A stretch of 64,000 nucleotides of DNA from Novosphingobium sp. IK01 (lineage in GTDB: Bacteria > Pseudomonadota > Alphaproteobacteria > Sphingomonadales > Sphingomonadaceae). Shown one piece after another: positions 20,909 to 30,633 of the stretch (positions are counted from its first letter, which is position 1; the number at the start of each line of letters is the position of its first letter). Below the pieces are notes generated by a model. The model saw nothing but the letters and a program-made list of their open reading frames with translations. It did not search any database and had not been told where the DNA came from. The stretch is taken from NCBI RefSeq assembly GCF_033242265.1, contig NZ_BTFW01000001.1, positions 3,121,001 through 3,185,000 of the forward strand, in the 5' to 3' direction. A program made the position numbers and the translations under genes.

Positions 20909-21466
20909 ATGGCAAAGTATGACAAGGGCGATCTGGAACGCCGCATGAAGGGTGCTGTCGAATCGCTCAAGGGCGATCTGGCGGGCCTGCGCACGGGCCG
21001 CGCCAACACCGCGCTGCTCGATCCCGTCACCGTCGAAGTCTATGGCAGCCACATGCCGCTCAACCAGCTCGCCACCGTCTCGGTGCCCGAGCCGCGCCTG
21101 CTTTCGGTGCAGGTCTGGGACCGCTCGAATGTCGGTCCGGTCGAGAAGGCGATCCGTTCGGCGGGTCTGGGCCTCAACCCGATCAACGACGGCAACACCC
21201 TGCGCCTGCCGATCCCCGACCTGACCGAGGAACGCCGCAAGGAACTGGCCAAGCTTGCCAGCAAGTATGCCGAAGGCGCCCGCATTGCCGTGCGCAACGT
21301 GCGCCGCGATGGCATGGAAGCCCTGAAGGCCGACGAGGCCAAGAAGGAAATTTCCGAAGACGACCGCAAGCGTCTGGAAACCGAAGTCCAGAAGCTGACC
21401 GACGAGATCATCAAGGCCGTCGACGAAGCGGCTGCCCAGAAGGAAAAGGAAATCCTGGGCAAGTGA
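20909..21466 (+). CDS. frr: Ribosome recycling factor
   Basis: A 185-residue RRF, the standard length. It has the start [21 protein letters not shown], then [20 protein letters not shown], and the C-terminal helices with [29 protein letters not shown]. With EF-G it splits the post-termination ribosome. Its stop overlaps the GTG start of uppS. Confidence 0.98.
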   Translation: MAKYDKGDLERRMKGAVESLKGDLAGLRTGRANTALLDPVTVEVYGSHMPLNQLATVSVPEPRLLSVQVWDRSNVGPVEKAIRSAGLGLNPINDGNTLRLPIPDLTEERRKELAKLASKYAEGARIAVRNVRRDGMEALKADEAKKEISEDDRKRLETEVQKLTDEIIKAVDEAAAQKEKEILGK

Positions 21467-22188
21467 GCGCCTCGCCGGTTCCCGCGCCACCGGTCCGCGA
21501 CGGGGGTGCCTTCACCCCCGGCGCCCGTCATGTTGCTATCATCATGGATGGCAACGGGCGCTGGGCCAAGAAACGCTTCATGCCCCGCGTGTTTGGACAC
21601 AAGCGGGGTGTGGAAGCCGTGCGCGCGGTCGTGCGCGCGGCGGGGGACATGGGGCTTGAGGCCCTTACGCTCTATGCGTTCAGTTCCGAGAACTGGAAGC
21701 GCCCGGCCGAGGAGGTCTCCGACCTCATGGGCCTGCTGCGCGCCTTCATTCTCAACGACATCGACGAAATCGCGCGCAATGGCGTGCGGCTCAAGATCAT
21801 CGGCGACTATCGCGCGCTCGCGCCCGACATCGTGGGCCTGATCGACGATGCGCTGGCGCGGACGGCAGGCAATGGCCGGATGACGCTGGCCATCGCGCTC
21901 AACTATGGCTCGCAGCAGGAAATCGCCCGTGCGGCGGCCAAGGCGGCGGCCAAGGGGGCCATCACCGCCGAGACGATCGCCGCCGAACTCGATACCGCCG
22001 ATCTGCCGCCGCTCGACCTGATGATCCGCACTTCGGGGGAAGTGCGGCTCTCCAACTTCCTGCTCTGGCAGGCGGCCTATGCCGAGATGGTGTTTACGCC
22101 CGTGCTCTGGCCTGATTTCACCCCGGATCATTTGCGCGAGGCCGTTGGCCAGTTCGCGGCGCGGGAGCGGCGTTTTGGTGGACGATAA
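21463..22188 (+). CDS. uppS: Isoprenyl transferase (undecaprenyl diphosphate synthase family)
   Basis: A 241-residue cis-prenyltransferase that makes undecaprenyl diphosphate, the lipid carrier for peptidoglycan and surface glycans. The catalytic segment [13 protein letters not shown] includes Asp29. Further motifs are [14 protein letters not shown] and [20 protein letters not shown]. The start is GTG 21463, overlapping the frr stop by four bases; the gene overlaps cdsA at the 3' end by 11 bp. The operon order matches other proteobacteria. Confidence 0.96.
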   Translation: MSASPVPAPPVRDGGAFTPGARHVAIIMDGNGRWAKKRFMPRVFGHKRGVEAVRAVVRAAGDMGLEALTLYAFSSENWKRPAEEVSDLMGLLRAFILNDIDEIARNGVRLKIIGDYRALAPDIVGLIDDALARTAGNGRMTLAIALNYGSQQEIARAAAKAAAKGAITAETIAAELDTADLPPLDLMIRTSGEVRLSNFLLWQAAYAEMVFTPVLWPDFTPDHLREAVGQFAARERRFGGR

Positions 22189-22912
22189 ACCTGCGGCGGC
22201 AGCCCCGGCTGCCAAGCGGTCGGACCTGCCGGTGCGGCTGGCTTCGGCGGTGGTCATGCTGGCGGTGGCGGGGCTGGCGGTCTGGCGCGGCGGGCTCGTG
22301 CTCGACGGGTTCATCGCGCTCGTCGCGCTGGTCGTCTATGGCGAATATGTGCGCCTCGTGGCGCGGGTTGCGCGTGATCCGGCGCGGATGACCGCGGCGG
22401 TGATCAGCGGGGCCTGCTACATCGGCTGGGGCGCGCTGGCGCTGATCGTGATGCCCAGTCCCATGCTGATCGTGGTCATGGGGCTGGTCATCTGCACCGA
22501 TACCGGGGCCTATTTCACCGGCCGCGCGCTGGGCGGGCCCAAGATCGCGCCGTCGATCAGCCCGTCCAAGACCTGGAGCGGGCTGGCGGGCGGCATGGCG
22601 GCGGCAGGCCTCTGGATGGGGCTGATGACGCTGGGCGGGGCCTGGATGCTGAGCGCACTGGGGCCGACCGGGCCCAGCCTGACGCAGGCTTTTCACACAG
22701 CGAATGTGGGCGTGGCCGCGATCGTGGGGGCGATCCTGGCCGTGGCCGCGCAAGCGGGCGATTTCTATGAATCCTGGCTCAAGCGGCGGGCGGGCGTGAA
22801 GGACAGTTCGCGCCTCATTCCCGGCCACGGCGGCTTTTTCGACCGCGTCGACGGTCTGCTGCCGGTGGCTATCATCGTCGGCACGGCCTGGGCGATGGGA
22901 GCAACTGTATGA
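22178..22912 (+). CDS. cdsA: Phosphatidate cytidylyltransferase
   Basis: A 244-residue inner-membrane enzyme forming CDP-diacylglycerol from phosphatidic acid and CTP, the branch point for phosphatidylserine and phosphatidylglycerol. Several membrane helices precede the family signature: [28 protein letters not shown] and, at the end, [27 protein letters not shown]. The start is GTG 22178 (or TTG 22175) inside the uppS end. It feeds PssA, encoded 5 kb upstream. Confidence 0.95.
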   Translation: MDDKPAAAAPAAKRSDLPVRLASAVVMLAVAGLAVWRGGLVLDGFIALVALVVYGEYVRLVARVARDPARMTAAVISGACYIGWGALALIVMPSPMLIVVMGLVICTDTGAYFTGRALGGPKIAPSISPSKTWSGLAGGMAAAGLWMGLMTLGGAWMLSALGPTGPSLTQAFHTANVGVAAIVGAILAVAAQAGDFYESWLKRRAGVKDSSRLIPGHGGFFDRVDGLLPVAIIVGTAWAMGATV

Positions 22913-24099
22913 CTGACCTTCTTACCCCCCCGTTTTCCGACCAGACCCGCTCGATCACCGTGCTGGGCGCCACCGGCTCGATCGGTGCCTCGACGCTCGA
23001 TCTGGTCCGTCGCAATCCCGATGCCTTCCGTGTCGAGGCGCTGACTGCCCATGCGCAGGTCGACCAGCTCGCCGCGCTCGCGCGCGAGTTTTCGGCCCGC
23101 GTGGCGGTCGTCGCCGATCCGGCCCGCCTTGACGAGCTGCGCGCGGCGCTGGCCGGTTCGGGTGTCGAGGCCGCTGCCGGTCCCGACGCGCTGGTCGAGG
23201 CTTGCGCACGCGGCGCCGACATCACCGTGGCGGCCATTGTCGGCTGCGCCGGGCTGGCCCCGACGATGGCCGCGATCGAGTGCGGCAAGACCGTGGCGCT
23301 GGCCAACAAGGAGGCGCTGGTTTCGGCGGGCGACGTGATGCTGGCGGCGGTTGCGCGCAGCGGTGCGACGCTGCTGCCGGTCGATTCCGAGCACAATGCG
23401 ATCTTCCAGTGCCTTGCGGGCAACGAGACGAAGCATGTGCGGATGATCACGCTGACCGCCAGCGGCGGCCCGTTCCGCGACTGGAGCGCGCAGGATCTTG
23501 TCGGGGCCACCCCGGCCCAGGCGGTCAAGCATCCCAACTGGTCGATGGGCGCCAAGATCAGCGTCGATTCGGCCACGATGATGAACAAGGGCCTCGAATT
23601 CATCGAGGCGTTCCACCTGTTCCCGGTTGGCGTCGAGCGCCTGCGCGTGCTGGTTCACCCGCAGTCGATCATCCACTCGATGGTCGAATATCGCGACGGC
23701 TCGACGCTCGCGCAGTTGGGCCCCTCGGACATGCGCGTGCCGATCGCCTCGTGTCTGGCCTGGCCCGCGCGCATGGACACGCCGTGTGATCCGCTCGATC
23801 TGGCCGCCATTGGCGAGCTGACGTTCCGCCGCCCCGACGAGGAACGCTTTCCGGCCACGCGCGTCGCGCGCGAGGTGGTGATGGCTGGCGGCGCCGCGCC
23901 TGCGGTGATGAACGCGGCCAACGAGATCGCCGTGGCCGCCTTCCTCGAAGGCCGGATCGGGTTCACCCGCATCGTGGCCTGCGTCGAAGAGGTGCTGGCA
24001 CGCGGCCTCCCGGTGGCGCCTGTTACACTTGAAGACGTTATCGCGGTTGACCGCGAGGCGCGATTGCGCGCACAAGAATGTATGGAGCCCGTTCGTTGA
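22909..24099 (+). CDS. dxr: 1-deoxy-D-xylulose-5-phosphate reductoisomerase
   Basis: A 396-residue enzyme of the MEP isoprenoid pathway that converts DXP to MEP with NADPH. The NADPH motif is VLGATGSIGASTLDLV near the N-terminus. Active-site regions include LPVDSEHNAIFQC, LTASGGPFRDW (mobile loop), HPNWSMGAKISVDSATMMNKGLEFIEA and PSDMRVPIASCLAWP. It overlaps cdsA by four bases and rseP by one (TGATG). Confidence 0.97.
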   Translation: MTDLLTPPFSDQTRSITVLGATGSIGASTLDLVRRNPDAFRVEALTAHAQVDQLAALAREFSARVAVVADPARLDELRAALAGSGVEAAAGPDALVEACARGADITVAAIVGCAGLAPTMAAIECGKTVALANKEALVSAGDVMLAAVARSGATLLPVDSEHNAIFQCLAGNETKHVRMITLTASGGPFRDWSAQDLVGATPAQAVKHPNWSMGAKISVDSATMMNKGLEFIEAFHLFPVGVERLRVLVHPQSIIHSMVEYRDGSTLAQLGPSDMRVPIASCLAWPARMDTPCDPLDLAAIGELTFRRPDEERFPATRVAREVVMAGGAAPAVMNAANEIAVAAFLEGRIGFTRIVACVEEVLARGLPVAPVTLEDVIAVDREARLRAQECMEPVR

Positions 24100-25253
24100 T
24101 GCAGCAGCCCGGCATTTTGTGGAGCCTTGCAGGTTTTCTGCTGGTGCTGGGGCCGCTGGTATTCCTGCACGAGCTGGGACACTATCTGGTCGGTCGCTGG
24201 TGCGGCGTGAAGGCCGATGTCTTCTCCATCGGCTTCGGTCGCGAGATCATCGGCTGGACCGACCGGCGCGGCACGCGCTGGAAGATTTCGGCGCTGCCGC
24301 TGGGCGGCTATGTCCAGTTTGCCGGCGACATGAGCCCGACGAGCAAGCCCAATGCGCAGTGGCTGGCGCTGCCCGCTGCCGAGCGCAACCGCACGTTCCA
24401 GGCCAAGGCCCTGTGGCAACGCGCGCTGGTCGTGCTGGCCGGGCCGCTCACCAACCTGCTGGTCGCGCTTGTCATCCTGTCGGGCTTCACGCTGGCCTAT
24501 GGCAAGCTGGTGGTCTCGCCGGTGGTCGGCGCGGTTTCGGCCGGTTCGGCGGCGCAGCAGGCGGGCGTGCAGGTGGGTGACCGCATCGTTGCGCTGGGCG
24601 GCAGCAAGGTCGACACGTTCCTCGACATCAAGATGACCGTGGCCCAGCATCCGGGCGAGCGGCTCGACATGGTGGTCGAGCGCGCGGGCAAGCGGCTTCC
24701 CCTGCCGATCACCCCGACCACGCGCAGCGATGCCGACCGGTTCGGCAATGTCCAGAAGATCGGTTTCATCGGCATCGGCCCGGCCAGTGTGCAGGTCGTG
24801 CGGGTCGGTCCGGTCGATGCGGTGATTGATGGCGGGCGCCAGATGGCCGGCATCGTCGACATGATGGTGACGGGCATCGGCCAGATCGTGACGGGCAAGC
24901 GCGAGGTTCGCGAACTGGGCGGGCCGATCAAGATCGCCAAGTTCTCGGGCGAGCAACTGGTCTCGGGCTGGCAGCCGTTTGTCTTCTTCGTGGCGCTGAT
25001 TTCGATTAATCTGGGATTCATCAATCTCTTGCCAATTCCTGTACTCGATGGGGGGCATCTGGCGTTCTATCTGGCCGAAGCGGTGTTCCGCAGGCCGGTC
25101 AGTGCGCGCGGACAGGAATGGGCATTTCGGACGGGGCTGGCGCTGGTCGTGGCGCTCATGCTGATCGTCACGGTCAATGATGTGGCTTCGCTTGGACTGT
25201 TCGGATCGGGCACGGCCCGGCAGTTGTTTGGTGCGAAGATATTTGGCGGTTGA
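24099..25253 (+). CDS. rseP: RIP metalloprotease RseP (site-2 protease family)
   Basis: A 384-residue intramembrane zinc protease. The zinc motif HELGH is at residues 24-28 in the first helix. A PDZ domain lies around residues 150-240 (GAVSAGSAAQQAGVQVGDRIVALGG), and the second metal motif is LLPIPVLDGGHL in the penultimate helix. It cleaves anti-sigma factors and signal-peptide remnants. I chose ATG 24099, which overlaps the dxr stop by one base; an upstream in-frame ATG lies inside dxr. It sits directly before bamA, as usual. Confidence 0.95.
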   Translation: MQQPGILWSLAGFLLVLGPLVFLHELGHYLVGRWCGVKADVFSIGFGREIIGWTDRRGTRWKISALPLGGYVQFAGDMSPTSKPNAQWLALPAAERNRTFQAKALWQRALVVLAGPLTNLLVALVILSGFTLAYGKLVVSPVVGAVSAGSAAQQAGVQVGDRIVALGGSKVDTFLDIKMTVAQHPGERLDMVVERAGKRLPLPITPTTRSDADRFGNVQKIGFIGIGPASVQVVRVGPVDAVIDGGRQMAGIVDMMVTGIGQIVTGKREVRELGGPIKIAKFSGEQLVSGWQPFVFFVALISINLGFINLLPIPVLDGGHLAFYLAEAVFRRPVSARGQEWAFRTGLALVVALMLIVTVNDVASLGLFGSGTARQLFGAKIFGG

Positions 25254-25484
25254 TCGGGAAACCGAACGGGTGACCGCCTGGGTGGGGTGAGCAAGAGGGG
25301 TTTTCCCGGGTATGCCGGAGCAGGGTGGCCCTTTGGCATTTTCCACAGGATGCGGGGGTAATGCGCTGCCCGGCAGCATGCTTGCTTGATTGGTTGAACG
25401 GCATCGGGCACAGGGCTGCGGTCGCCGTATTGCGGGAGTTTGGGTCGGATTCTCCGATCCGGTGACTTTCGCTGCGGTGAAGTG

Positions 25485-28190
25485 ATGCGAATTCAGACGG
25501 GATGGCGCTTGGTGATGATTGAACGGTACACGAGCCTGACCGCCCCCGCCGCTGCGCGGGCTTCCAGCATGGCGGTTGCGTTGCTGGCGTCTTCGGCGCT
25601 GGCATCGACGGCTCTGGCTCAGGCGCCGGTGAAGGCATCGGCCAAGCGGGCTGCCAAGGCTGTGGCGCCCGGGGCCGCCCCTGCGTCTGCTGCGGTGCCT
25701 TCATCCACCGCAGAGGGCACGCCCCCGGCGGCTTCTGCCGAACCTGCCCAGCAGGTCAACTCGATCACCATCGAGGGCGCCCAGCGCCTCGAAGCCGATA
25801 CGATCCGTTCCTATATCCGCCTGCGCGAGGGCGACCGCTACACGCAGGCCGCCGCCGACCAGGTGCTCAAGGACCTGTTCGCCACCGAACTCTTCTCCGA
25901 TGTGCAGGTCCGCAACAAGGCGGGCGCGGTGACCATTCAGGTCAAGGAAAACCCGGTCGTCAACCGCATCATCCTTGAGGGCAACAAGCGCCTCAAGGAA
26001 GACAAGATCCTCCCCGAGATCAAGCTCTCGGCGCGCCAGATCTTCACCCGTTCCAAGGTCCGCGCCGACGTTTCGCGCATCATCGAACTCTACAAGCGCC
26101 AGGGCCGCTTTGCCGCCTCGGTCGAGCCCAAGATGGTCATGCTCGACCAGAACCGCGTCGACATCGTCTTCGAGATCACCGAAGGGCCCAAGTCCAAGGT
26201 CCGCCAGATCAACATCATCGGCAACAAGGAATTCAGCGACACGGTCCTGCGTTCCGAGATGGTGACCAAGCAGGCCCGCGCGTTCCGTCTGTTCTCCTCG
26301 GGCACCAGCTACGATCCCGATCGCCTCGCCTTCGACCAGCAGAAGCTGCGCCAGTTCTATCTGACCAACGGCTATGCCGACTTCCGCGTGGTCTCGGCCG
26401 TCGCCGAGCTGACGCCCGACAAGAAGGACTTCATCATCACGTATGTGGTGGAGGAAGGGAAGCGGTACAAGTTCGGCGACATCAAGGTCGACAGCCAGCT
26501 GCGCGAGATCGACGGCGACAAGCTTGTCACCAAGCTGCCGATGAAGCCGGGCGACTGGTACAACGCCAAGATGGTCGAGGACACCGTCGACAGCCTGAGC
26601 GAGACGGCAGGCAGCCTCGGCTATGCTTTCGCCAACGTGCAGCCCGACTTCGCGCGGAACAAGGATGACCTGACCATGGGCATCAACTTCCGCATCGCGG
26701 AAGCGCCGCGTGTCTATGTCGAGCGGGTCGACGTCAACGGCAACTCGCTGACGCAGGACAAGGTGATCCGCCGCGAGTTCCGCCTGGCCGAAGGCGACGC
26801 GTTCAACTCGTTCCAGATCAAGCGCTCGTCCAACCGCATCAAGTCGCTCGGCTACTTCCAGGAGAAGTTCGAGGTCGAGCAGAAGCCCGGCTCCTCGCCC
26901 GACCGTGTCGCGCTCGAAGCCAATGTCGAGGAAAAGCCCACCGGCGAACTCCAGCTCTCGGCCGGTTTTTCGAGCCTCGAAAGCTTCATCTTCCAGGCCT
27001 CGATCCGCCAGAACAACTTCCGCGGGCGCGGGCAGACGGTCGGCCTCTCGGTCGACTATTCGTACTACTCGCGCAGTGTCCAGGTCAGCTTTGTCGAGCC
27101 TTACCTGTTCGACAAGAACGTCTCGCTGGGCGTCGATCTCTACCGGCGCGACTACAACAGCTTCAACTACCTGAACTCCAACCGCAACACGACCTACCAG
27201 CAGACCACCACTGGCTTCCAGATCCGCGCCGGTGTACCGCTGACCGAATATATGTCGATGATTGCTCGCTACACGTTCAACATCGACGACGTGTCGCTCG
27301 ACCAGAGCACCTACTACCTCAATGGCGAGTGCAGCCCGCTGCTGGCCGGTCGCTACCTGTGCGATGCGCTGGGCCACCGCACCAGCTCGATCTTCGGCCT
27401 CTCGCTGGTGGGCGACACGCTCGACAACCGCATGCACCCGACCAAGGGCATGTCGTGGACGCTGAGCGGCGACGTGGCCGGGCCGGGCGGGTCGGTGCGC
27501 TATGCCCGCGTGACGGCCAATGCCTCGCGCTTCTGGGCGATGGGCCATGGTTTCGTGTTCAGCCTGCGCGGCGAGGGCGGGGCGATCGCTCCGCTGGCCA
27601 GCCGCTCCAACGATCCGGCCATCGATGACGTGCGCCTGACCGACCGCTTCTTCCTGGGTCAGCCCCAGATGCGCGGCTTCGACATTCGCGGGGTGGGCCC
27701 GCGTGTGCTGCGCAAGTACTACAACCGCAATTCGGACGGAACCTTCGGCGCCATCACCACCAGCCGCAACTCCTGGTCGGACGACGCGCTGGGCGGCCGG
27801 TACTACTACATCGGGCACGCCGAAATGGAGATTCCGCTGGGTGCGGGCGCGCGCGAAATGGGCCTGCGTCCCTCGATCTTCGTCGACGCCGGTGCAGTCT
27901 GGGGCGTGGCCAAGCCGAACACCAGTTCGGGCGTGGTGCTCTATACCGATGCGGTTACCGGCAAGATCACGACATCGGCCAGTGCCTCGAACGGCACGGC
28001 CAACGCCACTTACCAGAAGTACGACGAAGTCTACGTCGGCAATTCGCCGCAGCCGCGCATTTCGGTCGGCATCGGCGTCAACTGGAACTCGCCTTTCGGG
28101 CCGTTCCGGATCGACTTCGCCAAGGTCTTGAAAAAGGTCGATGGCGACGACACCCAGCCCATTACTTTCAACGTGGGAACCCAGTTCTGA
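25485..28190 (+). CDS. bamA: Outer membrane protein assembly factor BamA
   Basis: A 901-residue Omp85 protein. A signal peptide (MAVALLASSALASTALAQ) is followed by an Ala/Pro-rich linker, five POTRA domains (from VNSITIEGAQRLEADTIRSYI to about residue 470) and the 16-stranded barrel. The barrel shows the lid-lock motif VRGF as MRGFDIRGVG, and the protein ends in Phe (ITFNVGTQF), the BAM recognition signal. It inserts outer-membrane beta-barrels. The start could be ATG 25485 or ATG 25515; both have weak binding sites. Confidence 0.95.
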   Translation: MRIQTGWRLVMIERYTSLTAPAAARASSMAVALLASSALASTALAQAPVKASAKRAAKAVAPGAAPASAAVPSSTAEGTPPAASAEPAQQVNSITIEGAQRLEADTIRSYIRLREGDRYTQAAADQVLKDLFATELFSDVQVRNKAGAVTIQVKENPVVNRIILEGNKRLKEDKILPEIKLSARQIFTRSKVRADVSRIIELYKRQGRFAASVEPKMVMLDQNRVDIVFEITEGPKSKVRQINIIGNKEFSDTVLRSEMVTKQARAFRLFSSGTSYDPDRLAFDQQKLRQFYLTNGYADFRVVSAVAELTPDKKDFIITYVVEEGKRYKFGDIKVDSQLREIDGDKLVTKLPMKPGDWYNAKMVEDTVDSLSETAGSLGYAFANVQPDFARNKDDLTMGINFRIAEAPRVYVERVDVNGNSLTQDKVIRREFRLAEGDAFNSFQIKRSSNRIKSLGYFQEKFEVEQKPGSSPDRVALEANVEEKPTGELQLSAGFSSLESFIFQASIRQNNFRGRGQTVGLSVDYSYYSRSVQVSFVEPYLFDKNVSLGVDLYRRDYNSFNYLNSNRNTTYQQTTTGFQIRAGVPLTEYMSMIARYTFNIDDVSLDQSTYYLNGECSPLLAGRYLCDALGHRTSSIFGLSLVGDTLDNRMHPTKGMSWTLSGDVAGPGGSVRYARVTANASRFWAMGHGFVFSLRGEGGAIAPLASRSNDPAIDDVRLTDRFFLGQPQMRGFDIRGVGPRVLRKYYNRNSDGTFGAITTSRNSWSDDALGGRYYYIGHAEMEIPLGAGAREMGLRPSIFVDAGAVWGVAKPNTSSGVVLYTDAVTGKITTSASASNGTANATYQKYDEVYVGNSPQPRISVGIGVNWNSPFGPFRIDFAKVLKKVDGDDTQPITFNVGTQF

Positions 28191-28876
28191 TGAAACTCCG
28201 CATTGCCTCGGCCCTGATCGCGGGCCTGATGATCTCGGCTGCCCCGGCTGCCATGGCCCAGACCCCTGCCGCTTCGACCGGCCCCGTCGCCAATGGTCTG
28301 GCCTTTGCCAACCCTTCGGCCATCGTCGGCTCGTCGGCTGCCTATCAGGCCGCCCAGCAGCAGCGCCCGGTGACCTACAAGGCCCAGATCGACCAGGCCA
28401 ACACCCGCAGCGCCCAGATCAACGCCCAGCTCAAGCCGCTGGCCGAAAAGTTCCAGGCGGACCAGAAGAACCCCAAGGCCGACCGCGCCGCGCTTCAGGC
28501 CCAGCTCGAACAGATCCAGCAGATCCAGGACGACGGCAAGCGCGAGATCCAGCAGATCCTCGAACCGCTGAGCCTCTCGGAACAGTACGTGATCGAGCAG
28601 ATCAGCGACAAGCTCTCGGACGCCACGCAGCGCGCCATGACCAAGCGCAAGGCGACCATCGTGCTCGACGTTCAGAGCATCGTGAAGGCCGACCCTTCGG
28701 CCAACATCAGCCAGGACATCCTGACCGAACTCAACGCGCTGATCCCCACCGCCCAGCTCGTGCCGCCCGCCGGCTGGCTGCCGCGCGCCCAGCGTGAACA
28801 GCAGGCCCAGCAGCAGGCCCAGCAGGCCGCCGCCCAGCAGCAGCCGGCCGGCGCCAAGCCGCCCGTGGGCCGCTGA
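28190..28876 (+). CDS. OmpH/Skp-family periplasmic chaperone
   Basis: A 228-residue protein with signal peptide [24 protein letters not shown], then a coiled-coil body (residues about 60-150, [20 protein letters not shown]) and a C-terminal Gln/Ala-rich tail. This is the OmpH/Skp plan: trimeric holdase carrying unfolded outer-membrane proteins to BamA. The start overlaps the bamA stop by one base. The sequence is longer and more Gln-rich than E. coli Skp, so function is inferred from fold pattern and position. Confidence 0.85.
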   Translation: MKLRIASALIAGLMISAAPAAMAQTPAASTGPVANGLAFANPSAIVGSSAAYQAAQQQRPVTYKAQIDQANTRSAQINAQLKPLAEKFQADQKNPKADRAALQAQLEQIQQIQDDGKREIQQILEPLSLSEQYVIEQISDKLSDATQRAMTKRKATIVLDVQSIVKADPSANISQDILTELNALIPTAQLVPPAGWLPRAQREQQAQQQAQQAAAQQQPAGAKPPVGR

Positions 28877-28899
28877 AGACCGGCACGCAGGATCTGACG

Positions 28900-29364
28900 A
28901 TGACCGAGGAAGTGCAGGACGCACCGCTGTCGTTCGACGTGACCAAGGTGATGGCGGCGCTGCCCCATCGCTATCCGCTGTTGCTGGTCGACCGCGTGGT
29001 TTCGCTCACCGTGGGTGAGCGGATCCATGCGATCAAGGCCGTGACCATGAACGAGCAGTTCTTCCAGGGACACTTCCCCGGTCGTCCGATCATGCCCGGC
29101 GTGCTCCAGATCGAGGCGCTGGCCCAGGCGGCCGGCGTGCTGGCGGTGGAGACGCTCGGTCTGGCCGGGACGGGCAAGCTGGTCTATTTCATGGCCATCG
29201 AGGAAGCCAAGTTCCGCACCCCTGTGGAACCGGGCTGCCTGCTCGACCTCCATGTCGAGTTCACGCAGAAGCGTTCGCGCGTGTGCAAGTTCGCGGGCAA
29301 GGCCATGCTCGGCGACAAGATCGCCACCGAGTGCAGCTTCACCGCGATGATCGCCGACAGCTGA
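28900..29364 (+). CDS. fabZ: 3-hydroxyacyl-[acyl-carrier-protein] dehydratase FabZ
   Basis: A 154-residue hot-dog fold dehydratase of type II fatty acid synthesis. Catalytic His58 lies in [19 protein letters not shown] and Glu72 in the same helix (IEALAQAAG). The motif [13 protein letters not shown] is the FabZ N-terminal signature. In LPS-producing relatives lpxD precedes and lpxA follows this gene; here it directly follows the Skp-like gene and is followed by rpmE. Confidence 0.96.
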   Translation: MTEEVQDAPLSFDVTKVMAALPHRYPLLLVDRVVSLTVGERIHAIKAVTMNEQFFQGHFPGRPIMPGVLQIEALAQAAGVLAVETLGLAGTGKLVYFMAIEEAKFRTPVEPGCLLDLHVEFTQKRSRVCKFAGKAMLGDKIATECSFTAMIADS

Positions 29365-29436
29365 CTTGCTGACTCGACAAGCGTCGCCCTTTCGCTTAAG
29401 GGCGCCGCTTTCGAGATTCCCTTACGTTTCCCAGCT

Positions 29437-29452
29437 GCCGGTCGGAACCGGC
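29437..29452 (+). promoter_or_regulatory. 16-nt hairpin upstream of rpmE, shared with asd
   Basis: GCCGGT-CGGA-ACCGGC is a perfect 6-bp stem with tetraloop CGGA, followed by GGTTTA and then the rpmE start 19 bases on. The same element with a compensatory C-G to T-A pair change occurs at 53529-53544 before asd. Function is unknown. Confidence 0.5.
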
Positions 29453-29471
29453 GGTTTATCGGAGCAGTCCC

Positions 29472-29702
29472 ATGAAGGCCAACATCCACCCCGACTACCA
29501 CTTCATCAAGGTGCAGATGACCGACGGCACCGTGTTCGAAACCCGCTCCACCTGGGGCAAGGAAGGCGACACGCTGGCTCTCGACATCGACCCCACCTCG
29601 CACCCGGCGTGGACCGGTGGCAACCAGCGTCTGCTGGACCAGGGCGGCCGCGTTGCCCAGTTCAACAAGCGCTTCGGTGGCCTCACCCTCAAGAAGGGCT
29701 GA
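29472..29702 (+). CDS. rpmE: 50S ribosomal protein L31
   Basis: A 76-residue L31. It starts [20 protein letters not shown] and contains [27 protein letters not shown]. It lacks the CxxC zinc ligands, so it is a zinc-independent (C-) form, usual in alphaproteobacteria. It is monocistronic: its own hairpin leader precedes it and a terminator follows at 29761. Confidence 0.95.
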   Translation: MKANIHPDYHFIKVQMTDGTVFETRSTWGKEGDTLALDIDPTSHPAWTGGNQRLLDQGGRVAQFNKRFGGLTLKKG

Positions 29703-29760
29703 GCCGCCCGCTGTGTCCGGGCCGGTATCCTTGCGATGCGGCCCGACAGGCAGGAGACAG

Positions 29761-29787
29761 GAAAGGGCGGCTCCGGCCGCCCTTTTT
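29761..29787 (+). terminator. Rho-independent terminator of rpmE
   Basis: GGGCGGC at 29765-29771 pairs with GCCGCCC at 29776-29782 across a short loop and runs into TTTTT. Confidence 0.82.
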
Positions 29788-29855
29788 CGTGTTCGCAGGA
29801 CATTTCATGCGCCCGGCGCCTTGCCTTGGCCGGGTGTGTTCATCAAGGTAAGTCC

Positions 29856-30350
29856 ATGGTCGACAGTTCGCTTTCCCCGTCTTCATCCGGCCCTCAGGCC
29901 TCGGGTGGTGGCCGTCTGCTCGCCAATTCGGTCGAGCAGTTGCTCGGCTACCAGTTGCGCCGGGCTTCGGCGGTCATGATGGCCGATCTGGCGCGCGAAC
30001 TGGGCGATTTCGAACTGCGTCCGGCTGAAGTGACCGCGCTGCTGGTCGTTTCCGAAAATCCCGCCTGCTCGCAGACCGAAGTGGGGCAGACGCTGGGGAT
30101 CAAGCGCGCCAACATGGTGCCGATCGTCTCGCGCCTGATGGAACGCGGGCTGGTCGACCGCGAGAGGGCCGACGGACGCAGCCATGCCTTGCGCGTGACG
30201 GAGGCCGGCGCGGCGCTCGTGCGCGAGGCGCAGGCCAGGATCCAGCGTCACGAACAGCGCTTTTCCGCCCTGCTCGACCCGGCGGTGCTGGAGGCCCTGT
30301 TCAAGGCCCTGCCGCTCATCCGCGCCCAGCGTGACGAAGAAGAAAGCTGA
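29856..30350 (+). CDS. MarR family transcriptional regulator
   Basis: A 164-residue winged-helix protein. The DNA-binding core is TALLVVSENPACSQTEVGQTLGIKRANMVPIVSRLMERGLVDRERADGRSHALRVTEAG in shortened form: recognition helix around KRANMVPIVSRLMERG, wing around DRERADGRSHALRV. The flanking helices would form the dimer. The Ser-rich N-terminus (MVDSSLSPSSSG) is variable. MarR proteins respond to small phenolic ligands or stress. There is no adjacent divergent target; the next genes, gspHIJK, lie 280 bp downstream on the same strand. The ligand is unknown. Confidence 0.85.
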   Translation: MVDSSLSPSSSGPQASGGGRLLANSVEQLLGYQLRRASAVMMADLARELGDFELRPAEVTALLVVSENPACSQTEVGQTLGIKRANMVPIVSRLMERGLVDRERADGRSHALRVTEAGAALVREAQARIQRHEQRFSALLDPAVLEALFKALPLIRAQRDEEES

Positions 30351-30430
30351 CATGTGCGGCCATGCGCAACATGGCCCCGGTGTTCGTCCCCTTTGCAATT
30401 TTTTAAAAAACAGAAAATCAAGATATTAAA

Positions 30431-30544
30431 CCGGGGGCCATCGCCCCCGGACCCCCGGGAACTGGCGCTGGTTGCCATACTCGACATGGCCAGAAGCACG
30501 ACCCCATCCAAAGATAATGGGGTGCAGGGGGCCCTGCCCCCTGC
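30431..30544. repeat. Compound palindromic element of three hairpins
   Basis: Hairpin 1: CCGGGGGC (30431-30438)/GCCCCCGG (30443-30450), 4-nt loop. Hairpin 2: ACCCCAT (30501-30507)/ATGGGGT (30517-30523). Hairpin 3: GCAGGGGG (30524-30531)/CCCCCTGC (30537-30544). All stems are perfect and none has a T-run. It fills the gap between the MarR gene and gspH and looks like a dispersed intergenic repeat. Confidence 0.6.
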
Positions 30545-30633
30545 GGTATTCCTTCTCTTCCTTTCTCTCCATTGCCTCGAAAGCGGACCTTGCCCGGCTT
30601 GTGGCCGCGCGGGGCTGGCGACACTCTGCGGCC

